A stretch of DNA of 64,000 nucleotides from Bin87 sp963668585. GTDB lineage: Bacteria; Chloroflexota; Dehalococcoidia; Lucifugimonadales; UBA3495. Below are positions 15,573 to 21,841 of this stretch, one piece after another. The stretch's first letter is position 1. Every line of letters begins with the position of its first letter. The stretch spans positions 930,001 through 994,000 of the forward strand of contig OY764869.1 in the NCBI GenBank assembly GCA_963668585.1, in the 5' to 3' direction. The notes under the pieces are model-generated. The model saw only the letters and a list, made by a program, of their open reading frames with translations. It was not told the origin of the DNA and made no database searches. The translations under genes were made by a program, and so were the position numbers.

Positions 15573-15902
15573 ATGACCGCTCAGTTGGAAATAACCGCCG
15601 AGGCGGCACAGTTCATCCGCAACAAGGGCGGGCGCGCCGTGATCGACCTGATCTGCTGGAAAGGTTGAACCGGCGAGTCGGTTGAGGTATCGGTCGATAC
15701 CAACGTGCGACGCCGCCGGAACCTGGATGCCTACGAGACTGCCGCGCAGGACGACATAGAACTGCTGCTGGCCCCGGGCATCGCCGATTACGCCGAGCAG
15801 GTGGACCTGTCCATGGGTCGCTTTCTGCTGTTCCGCAACCTCAAGGCGACCATCACGCTGCCCGACGGGGTCACGCTGGGTCGGCGGGCGTCGCTGGTCT
15901 AG
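15573..15902 (+). CDS. Candidate selenoprotein (HesB-like / CC-Se-motif type) with in-frame TGA
   Basis: 109 residues if TGA at 15666-15668 (codon 32) is read as selenocysteine. The start (MTAQLEITAEAAQFIRNKGG) resembles the N-terminus of HesB/IscA-like and small 'CC/Se motif' proteins. The region around the TGA reads ICWKG-U-TGESVEVSVD, with Cys28 four residues before. The frame continues open for 77 codons with coherent sequence: LDAYETAAQDDIELLLAPGI, then DLSMGRFLLFRNLKATI, as expected of that family. A hairpin with GGTC loop starts 18 bases after TGA. The gene ends tail-to-tail with the first Uma2 gene, sharing CTAG. A redox role is probable from the family. A nonsense-mutated pseudogene is the alternative. 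Confidence 0.72.
15681..15704 (+). promoter_or_regulatory. Candidate bacterial SECIS element
   Basis: Immediately downstream of the in-frame TGA the mRNA can fold into GTT-(GA bulge)-GGTATC-GGTC-GATACC-AAC. The upper stem is six perfect base pairs (15686-15691 with 15696-15701). The apical loop GGTC begins 24 bases after the TGA, inside the usual 16-37 base window, and has the GG/GT loop bases that SelB recognises in the formate dehydrogenase SECIS. It lies inside coding sequence, as bacterial SECIS elements do. Confidence 0.7.
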
Positions 15903-16489
15903 GCGTCGCCGGTCGGGGATGCGATGGCTGGCAGCAGGTCGGCGACGGGGCAGTCGAAGCCGGAGAGGTAGTCGCTGCCGTCGATGGTGTCGGCGTCGGT
16001 GAGGATGAGCGGGGGCGCGTCGGGAGTGTGGATGGTGAGGGTGCGGGCGTCGATGTCGATGACCCAGACGGCCCGGCCGCCGGCGTTGAGGTACTCGTTG
16101 ATTTTCTGCGCTATTTCTGCCGGAGTATTGCTGTCGGAGAGGATTTCCACGGCCAGGTCGGGCGCGCCATCGTAGAGCATCCCGACCAGGTCGGGTTGGT
16201 CCAGGCGCGCGTTGGAAACGAAGGAAACATCCGGCATCCGCGAGGTGGCCGGGGAGTTCGGGCCGGTGACGTAGCCGCGGTTGCTGAGATATACCCGGCC
16301 CAGTTGGTTCAACAGCACGTGATTACCGATCCTAATCACAACCAGCGAGCCGGTATGTTCGTGTTCTTCCGAGGCTACCATCTGCTCAACCAGCGCTCCT
16401 TTGACCAGTTCGTAGCGGGGATGCTTGGGCAGCGCGGCATATTCCTCCAGCGTGATCGGCGGAGCGGTGGCTATGTTCTGCGTGGTCAT
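15899..16489 (-). CDS. Uma2-family (DUF820) putative restriction-like nuclease, array copy 1 (most distal)
   Basis: 196 residues. It has Uma2 core features: ITLEEYAALPKHPRYELVKG at the start, PDVSFVSNARL, DLAVEILSDSNTPAEIAQK (the PD-(D/E)xK-type catalytic region), and AVWVIDIDARTLTIH. It is seven residues longer than array copies 2 and 3. Uma2 proteins have a restriction endonuclease-like fold; their biological target is unknown. It is the last of four tandem copies transcribed towards the selenoprotein gene. Confidence 0.85.
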   Translation of the reverse strand: MTTQNIATAPPITLEEYAALPKHPRYELVKGALVEQMVASEEHEHTGSLVVIRIGNHVLLNQLGRVYLSNRGYVTGPNSPATSRMPDVSFVSNARLDQPDLVGMLYDGAPDLAVEILSDSNTPAEIAQKINEYLNAGGRAVWVIDIDARTLTIHTPDAPPLILTDADTIDGSDYLSGFDCPVADLLPAIASPTGDA

Positions 16490-16504
16490 GGTGGAGCCTC
16501 CGGG

Positions 16505-17074
16505 TCACCGGGCCGGCAGCAGGTCGGCGACGGGGCAGTCGAAGCCGGGGAGGTAGTCGGCGCCGTCGATGGTGTCGGCGTCGGTGAGGGTGAGAGGCGG
16601 CGCGTTCGGTGTGTGGACGGTGAGGGTGCGGGCGTCGATGTCGATGACCCAGACGGCCTTGCCGCCGGCGTTGAGGTACTCGTTGATTTTCTGCGCTATT
16701 TCCGCCGGCGTATTGCTGTCGGAGAGGATTTCCACGGCCAGGTCGGGCGCGCCATCGTAGAGCATCCCGACCAGGTCCGGTTGGTCCAGGCGCGCGTTGG
16801 ATACGAAGGAAACGTCGGGCATGCGCGAGGTGGCAGGGGAGTCCGGGCCGGTGACGTAGCCGCGGTTGCTCGTGTAGACCTCCCCGAGATGAGACGGGAA
16901 CACGTGCGCTGACATACGCCAATTGACCAGTGAGCTAACGTGTTCATGGTCTCTGGACGCGGCCATCAGTTCAACCAGGACTCCTTTGACCAGTTCGTAG
17001 CGGGGATGCTTGGGCAGCGCGGCATATTCCTCCAGCGTGATCGGCGGAGCGGTGGCTATGTTCTGCGTGGTCAT
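16505..17074 (-). CDS. Uma2-family protein, array copy 2
   Basis: 189 residues, very close to its tandem neighbours except for a variable stretch around residues 40-65 (RDHEHVSSLVNWRMSAHVFP). The start lies exactly 585 bases from those of copies 1 and 3. It keeps the DLAVEILSD and AVWVIDIDA motifs. The variable segment may set the binding specificity. Confidence 0.85.
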   Translation of the reverse strand: MTTQNIATAPPITLEEYAALPKHPRYELVKGVLVELMAASRDHEHVSSLVNWRMSAHVFPSHLGEVYTSNRGYVTGPDSPATSRMPDVSFVSNARLDQPDLVGMLYDGAPDLAVEILSDSNTPAEIAQKINEYLNAGGKAVWVIDIDARTLTVHTPNAPPLTLTDADTIDGADYLPGFDCPVADLLPAR

Positions 17075-17089
17075 GGTGGAGCCTCCGGG

Positions 17090-17659
17090 TCACCGGGCTG
17101 GCAGCAGGTCGGCGACGGGGCAGTCGAAGCCGGGGAGGTAGTCGGCGCCGTCGATGGTGTCGGCGTCGGTCAGGATGAGCGGGGGCGCGTTCGGCGTGTG
17201 GATGGTGAGGGTGCGGGCGTCGATGTCGATGACCCAGACGGCCCGGCCGCCGGCGTTTAGGTACTCGTCGATTTTCTGCGCTATTTCCGCCGGCGTATTG
17301 CTGTCGGAGAGGATTTCCACGGCCAGGTCTGGGGCGCCATCGTAGAGCATCCCGACCAGGTCCGGTTGGTCCAGGCGCGCGCTGGAAACGAAGGAAACAT
17401 CCGGCATCCGCGAGGTGGCAGGGGAGTCCGGGCCGGTGACGTAGCCGCGGTTGCTGGTATATACGCGGCCCAGCGCGTTGGGGAAGACGTGCCCTGACAA
17501 GCGCCAGGTGACCAGCGAGCCGGTATGTTCGTGTTCTTCCGAGGCTACCATCTGCTCAACGAGCGCTCCTTTGACCAGTTCGTAGCGGGGATGCTTGGGC
17601 AGCGCGGCATATTCCTCCAGCGTGATCGGCGGAGCGGTGGCTATGTTCTGCGTGGTCAT
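17090..17659 (-). CDS. Uma2-family protein, array copy 3
   Basis: 189 residues. It shares the block ALVEQMVASEEHEHTGSLV with copy 1 but the next segment (TWRLSGHVFPNALG) with copy 2, a mosaic pattern typical of gene conversion between tandem repeats. The nuclease core motifs are intact. Confidence 0.85.
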   Translation of the reverse strand: MTTQNIATAPPITLEEYAALPKHPRYELVKGALVEQMVASEEHEHTGSLVTWRLSGHVFPNALGRVYTSNRGYVTGPDSPATSRMPDVSFVSSARLDQPDLVGMLYDGAPDLAVEILSDSNTPAEIAQKIDEYLNAGGRAVWVIDIDARTLTIHTPNAPPLILTDADTIDGADYLPGFDCPVADLLPAR

Positions 17660-17674
17660 GGTGGAGCCTCCGGG

Positions 17675-18244
17675 TCACCGGGCCGGCAGCAGGTCGGCTA
17701 CGGGGCAGTCGAAGCCGGGGAGGTAGTCGGAGCCGTCGATGGTGTCGGCGTCGGTCAGGATGAGCGGGGGCGCGCTGGGGGTGTGGATGGTGAGGGTGCG
17801 GGCGTCGATGTCGATGACCCAGACGGCCTGGCCGCCGGCGTTTAGGTACTCGCCGATTTTTTGCGCTATTTCCGCCGGCGTATTGCTGTCGGAGAGGATT
17901 TCCACGGCCAGGTCGGGCGCGCCGATGAAGAGCATTCCCGCCAGCTCGGGCTGGTCCAGGCGCTCATTGGATACGAAGGAAACGTCGGGCATGCGGGAAG
18001 TGGCGGGGGAGTTCGGGCCGGTGACGTAGCCGCGGTTGCTGCCGTACACCTCACCCAAACTGTGAGCGTCAACATGGATGTCCATATAGCGGCCGGTCCG
18101 GATAACGGTTCTTTCATGGCCTCTGGACGAGGCCATCAGTTCAACCAGGACTCCTTTGACCAGTTCGCAGCGGGGATGCTTGGGCAGCGCAGCATATTCC
18201 TCCAGCGTGATCGGCGGAGCGGTGGCTATGTTCTGCGACGTCAT
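17675..18244 (-). CDS. Uma2-family protein, array copy 4 (promoter-proximal)
   Basis: 189 residues from ATG 18244 (MTSQNIATAPPITLEEY). A longer frame to 18271 exists, but 18244 keeps the exact 585-base spacing of the other starts, so it is preferred. It is the most divergent copy in the variable stretch (GHERTVIRTGRYMDIHVDAH). The MoxR-like ATPase gene ends 33 bases upstream. Confidence 0.85.
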   Translation of the reverse strand: MTSQNIATAPPITLEEYAALPKHPRCELVKGVLVELMASSRGHERTVIRTGRYMDIHVDAHSLGEVYGSNRGYVTGPNSPATSRMPDVSFVSNERLDQPELAGMLFIGAPDLAVEILSDSNTPAEIAQKIGEYLNAGGQAVWVIDIDARTLTIHTPSAPPLILTDADTIDGSDYLPGFDCPVADLLPAR

Positions 18245-18277
18245 GGCAAACCTCCTCGATGGAGAGGTCACGCAAGG

Positions 18278-19684
18278 TTAGCGGGCGTAGCGGTAGCCGC
18301 CGGCGGGGGTGCGGGCGCAGTTGAGGCGGCGGTTGAGGTGCAGGCCTTCGAGGACGAACTCCATGGCCGACGCGATTACCTCGGGCCGCTGGTCATCGCC
18401 GGTGAGTTGCGACACGACCGACGCGAGGCCATCGACGTTATTCAAGGCCGCGGCATAGGATGCCGCCGGGACATCGCTGCCGGTTTCCACGGCGTTGCCG
18501 AGGTCGAAGGCCGTCACGATGTCTTCAAGGTCGTCCACGTTGCAGTAGCGGGTGAAGATGGCCAGGGAGGCCCGCTTGGTGAGGTCTTCGACCAGGCGGT
18601 CCTCGCGTCCCTCGCCGAAGGTTTCCAGTTCGATCTTGCCGCCCAGCGACGCGATGAGATACGGCAGGTCGCTGATGCGGGGGCAGGCGATGGCCTCGTC
18701 GTTGCGGATGCTGCGGCGCAGCGCGTTGCTGATCAGGGTCTCGTAGTTGGAGATGGACACGCGCACGCTGACGCCGGAGCGCTGGTTGATCTCGTTGCTG
18801 TTGCGCGCCCGGGCCGTAACCTCGGCCACAATCTCGGTCATGAAGGACGGCACGTACACCCTGTCCTCGTCGGGGAACAGGTTGCGCTCCTGTTCCATGA
18901 TGTCGATTTCCTCCTCGATGGTGCGAGGGTAGTGGGTGTGGATCTGTGCCCCGTAACGGTCCTTGAGCGGCGTTACGATGCGTCCCCGGTTGGTGTAGTC
19001 CTCGGGGTTGGCGGTGGCCACCACGAAAACGTCCAGGGGCATGCGGATGCGGTAGCCCTTGATCTGGACGTCGCGTTCCTCCATGAGGTTGAACAGGCCC
19101 ACCTGGATGCGCTCGGCCAGGTCGGGCAGTTCGTTGATGCAGAAGATGCCGCGGTTGGTGCGAGGCACCAGGCCGTAGTGAATGGCGGTCTCGTCCGACA
19201 GGTGGCGACCCTCGGCGACCTTGATGGGGTCGATCTCGCCAATCAGGTCGGCGATGGATATGTCGGGGGTCGCCAGCTTTTCGGAGTAGCGGCGGTCGCG
19301 CTCGATCCAGGCGATGGGGGTGGCCTCGCCCATCTCGGCGACGATGCGCTGTGCGTCCGGACTGATGGGATGGTATGGGTCGTCGTTGAGTTCGCTGCCG
19401 GCGATGGTCGGGATGCGCTCGTCCAGCAGGTTAACCATTTCGCGGATGAGGCGCGTCTTGGCCTGTCCTCTCTCGCCCAGGAGGATGATGTCCTGGCCGG
19501 CCAGGATGGCGTTTTCCAGTTGCGGGATCACGGTCTGCTCGAATCCGACGATGCCTGGGAACACGGGCTCTTCGGCGCGGATCCTGGCAATCAGGTTGCG
19601 GCGGATCTCCTCGCGAACGGAGACGGTCTGGTAGCCGCTGTCGCGCAGTTCGCCGAGGGTGGAGGGCAAGTTATTGGTGGTCAT
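18278..19684 (-). CDS. MoxR-like / magnesium-chelatase-type AAA+ ATPase
   Basis: 468 residues from ATG 19684 (MTTNNLPSTLGELRDSGYQ); an open frame continues to 19930 but carries no family-like residues. Walker A is LLGERGQAKTRLIREM, Walker B GIFCINELPDLAERIQ, and sensor 1 ATANPEDYTNRG. A long C-terminal region includes RSGVSVRVSISNYETLI. MoxR-type ATPases are chaperone-like and normally work with a von Willebrand (VWA) protein. No VWA gene lies beside it here, so the partner is elsewhere. Confidence 0.88.
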   Translation of the reverse strand: MTTNNLPSTLGELRDSGYQTVSVREEIRRNLIARIRAEEPVFPGIVGFEQTVIPQLENAILAGQDIILLGERGQAKTRLIREMVNLLDERIPTIAGSELNDDPYHPISPDAQRIVAEMGEATPIAWIERDRRYSEKLATPDISIADLIGEIDPIKVAEGRHLSDETAIHYGLVPRTNRGIFCINELPDLAERIQVGLFNLMEERDVQIKGYRIRMPLDVFVVATANPEDYTNRGRIVTPLKDRYGAQIHTHYPRTIEEEIDIMEQERNLFPDEDRVYVPSFMTEIVAEVTARARNSNEINQRSGVSVRVSISNYETLISNALRRSIRNDEAIACPRISDLPYLIASLGGKIELETFGEGREDRLVEDLTKRASLAIFTRYCNVDDLEDIVTAFDLGNAVETGSDVPAASYAAALNNVDGLASVVSQLTGDDQRPEVIASAMEFVLEGLHLNRRLNCARTPAGGYRYAR

Positions 19685-19822
19685 CAAGACACGTCCTTTG
19701 ATCCCGGACGCCATCACGCCCGGCTGTGGTGCCGGCAGTATAACAAACGGGGACGACTGGCTTCCGTGGCCACAGGACGGGATGGTTGACCAGGGCAGAG
19801 GCCGGTGATTAGTATTGTACAT

Positions 19823-20071
19823 ATGAAGACTACCGTGGACATTGAAGATAGACTGCTGGATCAGGCAAAACGTCATGCGAGAAGGACCGGGCGCCAGTTG
19901 GAAGAATTGGTGGAAGACGGCTTGCGGCACGTTCTGTCAACAACGCCACTCAGTGGCGGCTACCGGTTGCCGGATTGCAGCGTGGGCGATGCGCGCCAGG
20001 CTGACCCAACCGAGCAATACTCGTGGCAAGAATTGCGTGCGATGGTCTATGGTGAGCCAGACCCACATTGA
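19823..20071 (+). CDS. vapB: VapB-type antitoxin
   Basis: 82 residues from ATG 19823. The N-terminus, MKTTVDIEDRLLDQAKRHA, is the RHH-type strand and helix of VapB proteins, and the tail (GEPDPH) is acidic. It ends overlapping the toxin start by four bases (TTGA). Confidence 0.78.
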   Translation: MKTTVDIEDRLLDQAKRHARRTGRQLEELVEDGLRHVLSTTPLSGGYRLPDCSVGDARQADPTEQYSWQELRAMVYGEPDPH

Positions 20072-20652
20072 TTGCCGTCGATACCAACATTCTGGTTTAT
20101 GCCCACCGGCGGGAAACCGATGCGCATGAGGTAGCGGCAGCAGTCCTGCGTGGACTGGCCGAAGGCAGCGAAAGTTGGGCCATACCGTGGGCCTGCTGTT
20201 ACGAATTCCTCAGTGTGGCAACAAACACTCGAATTTGGGGAGATACTGCGTCAACGCAGGAACAGGCGTGGCGCCAGTTGATTGCCTGGACCGTTTCTCC
20301 GTCCAATCGCCTGATCGGAGAAACGGGCGATTTCCTGGAGATACTGAGCAGCTTCGTGCAAAGACCCGGGGTGGTTGGCGGAATGGTTCACGATGCCCGC
20401 ATGGTGGCTATCTGCGTCGCTCACGGGGTTGAGGCATTGCTTTCGCGGGACCGCGATTTTTCGCTCTTCCCCGAATTGCGGACAAGAAACCCCATCAGGT
20501 CGATGCAGCCTGATTCAGTTGATCCACAAACCGCCGCAGGATGGCGACGGCGGCGGCGGCGTCAATGTTGCCGGGGGTGGGCGGTGCGGTTGGGTCGGCC
20601 TGGCGGAGCGCGGTTTCGGCGGTTTGGGAGGTGTAGGACTCGTCGACCGTGA
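20068..20652 (+). CDS. vapC: VapC-type PIN ribonuclease toxin with readthrough tail
   Basis: 194 residues from TTG 20068. The PIN core runs from IAVDTNILVYAHRRET (acidic D) through YEFLSVATN (E), HDARMVAIC and LLSRDRDFSLFP, that is, about residues 1-140. After LRTRNPI the frame continues for some 50 arginine-rich residues (WRRRRRRQCCRGWAVRLGRP) antisense to the end of ruvX, because no stop occurs at the usual place. That tail is probably not a domain but the consequence of a lost stop in a convergent overlap of 158 bases. Confidence 0.8.
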   Translation: MIAVDTNILVYAHRRETDAHEVAAAVLRGLAEGSESWAIPWACCYEFLSVATNTRIWGDTASTQEQAWRQLIAWTVSPSNRLIGETGDFLEILSSFVQRPGVVGGMVHDARMVAICVAHGVEALLSRDRDFSLFPELRTRNPIRSMQPDSVDPQTAAGWRRRRRRQCCRGWAVRLGRPGGARFRRFGRCRTRRP

Positions 20653-20977
20653 GCACGGGGATATCGGCGGAGCGGTCCAGGGCGCGGACCACGGACTGGA
20701 TTTTGCGGGCCTGCTCGCCGGTGCGTCCCTGGGCGTCGTAAGGGATGCCGACGATGATGGCGACGGCGTCGCGAGCGGTGGCTTCGTGCAGGATGGCGGC
20801 GATGTCGGCGCGGCGGTTGCGTCGCTGAATGTATCCGGCGGGCAGGATCAGCGAGCCGGGCGGGATGCTGACGGCGAGGCCGATGCGGCGGTCGCCGACG
20901 TCCAGGGCGAGGAGACGGCCGGTGTGGGGGAGGGATGAGGGATTGGCGTCGTTTGCGTCCGTCGGCTCAGGGGTCAT
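20495..20977 (-). CDS. ruvX: Holliday junction resolvase-like / pre-16S rRNA nuclease YqgF
   Basis: 160 residues. The RNase H-like motif GRLLALDVGDRRIGLAVS is followed by IIVGIPYDAQGRTGEQA and LTVDESYTSQTAETAL, then a final helix with DAAAAVAILRRFVD. YqgF processes 16S rRNA ends and is coupled to alaS in many genomes. Here the MNT-HEPN gene lies between alaS and ruvX, and its stop overlaps the ruvX ATG (ATGA). Confidence 0.92.
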   Translation of the reverse strand: MTPEPTDANDANPSSLPHTGRLLALDVGDRRIGLAVSIPPGSLILPAGYIQRRNRRADIAAILHEATARDAVAIIVGIPYDAQGRTGEQARKIQSVVRALDRSADIPVLTVDESYTSQTAETALRQADPTAPPTPGNIDAAAAVAILRRFVDQLNQAAST

Positions 20978-21804
20978 CTTCTGGGGCCGGGCGGAGTGTA
21001 TGTGGGCAACGGCTGCCCGGAGTCGGCGGCTATGAGGGCCATCATAGCGTTGCCCGTTGCTTTGATAGAGTCCAGAACCTCATACTCATCAGGCAGTGGT
21101 TCCTGGACACCCTCGTAGGGCGCGTCGATGGCGTATTCGTCCAAGAACGAGAAGTCGGCATCGCCCAAGATGCATTGACCATGAGGAAAAGTCCGAATTG
21201 CTTCCTGCAACGCGCGGATGGAATGGGTGCGCCGCCACACGTTTCCACCGCCATCGTCGTAGTCGAAATAAGCCAACAACCCTTTGCACGCATTCTCGAG
21301 GCAGCGTTGGAGTTGCTGTCCGACTTCCTCATAGCCCAAACCCTGTTGAAGGAGAGACTCCGCGGCCAGTATCTGGCGTTGGTAGTTGGTGAAGCGTTGC
21401 TCCACGTCAGGCCGGTTGTTGGGTTCGACTTCCGGGTAGCGGTTGCTGTCTGCGGCCGGTTCGCAATTCATGGAGATACCGTCTTTGAGGGCGTGGTAGG
21501 TCAGGTGGGTGCGGGCAGTGCGGAAGCGTTCAAAATCCGCAGGGCTGTAGCGAACCAGGTCGATTTTGACCGAACGGCCGTAGAGCTCCACCGCACGGGC
21601 CTGGCCGGCATTGAGGGCGCGGCGATATCGGTCCTTCGTGGCAGGGTCGGCGTCTGCGATGGTGAATATGTCGATGTCCGAGGCGTCATCCCAATCGCCG
21701 CGGGCACGGGAGCCGAACAGGAAAATGTCGTCCGGCGTGGCAATCTCGTTGACTGCCCGGGCGACCAGGATGGCCTTGGCGTCGTATCTTGTTGCGTCGC
21801 GCAT
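20974..21804 (-). CDS. Fused MNT nucleotidyltransferase-HEPN protein (toxin-antitoxin type)
   Basis: 276 residues. The N-terminal nucleotidyltransferase has the hG-S motif FLFGSRARGDWDDASDIDIF (GS plus D-x-D) and a third carboxylate in VKIDLVRY. The C-terminal half (residues ~140-250) is a helical HEPN-type domain (QILAAESLLQQGLGYEEVGQ; RCLENACKGLLAYF) with R-R-T-H near WRRTHSIRAL. Normally MNT and HEPN are separate antitoxin and toxin genes; here they are one polypeptide. Translational coupling to ruvX and position after alaS suggest insertion into that operon. The MNT is expected to AMPylate the HEPN part. Confidence 0.82.
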   Translation of the reverse strand: MRDATRYDAKAILVARAVNEIATPDDIFLFGSRARGDWDDASDIDIFTIADADPATKDRYRRALNAGQARAVELYGRSVKIDLVRYSPADFERFRTARTHLTYHALKDGISMNCEPAADSNRYPEVEPNNRPDVEQRFTNYQRQILAAESLLQQGLGYEEVGQQLQRCLENACKGLLAYFDYDDGGGNVWRRTHSIRALQEAIRTFPHGQCILGDADFSFLDEYAIDAPYEGVQEPLPDEYEVLDSIKATGNAMMALIAADSGQPLPTYTPPGPRR

Positions 21805-21841
21805 AAAGCCGGGTTACCCGATAAAGCCATACCCTCTAATG

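Larger units (their letters stand above)
15899..18244. repeat. Tandem array of four ~585-bp units
   Basis: Each unit is one Uma2 gene plus a conserved 15-base spacer. Start codons at 16489, 17074, 17659 and 18244 are spaced exactly 585 bases. Unit boundaries carry ggtggagcctccgggtcacc, the ribosome-site region of each copy (GGAGGCTCCACC on the coding strand). Confidence 0.9.

Noticed and set aside
15573..15902. Ordinary pseudogene explanation for the TGA
   Set aside because: Not fully excluded, but the rest of the frame is undisturbed and the SECIS-like hairpin fits, so recoding is the better reading; a short ORF downstream (from 15705) has no ribosome site of its own.
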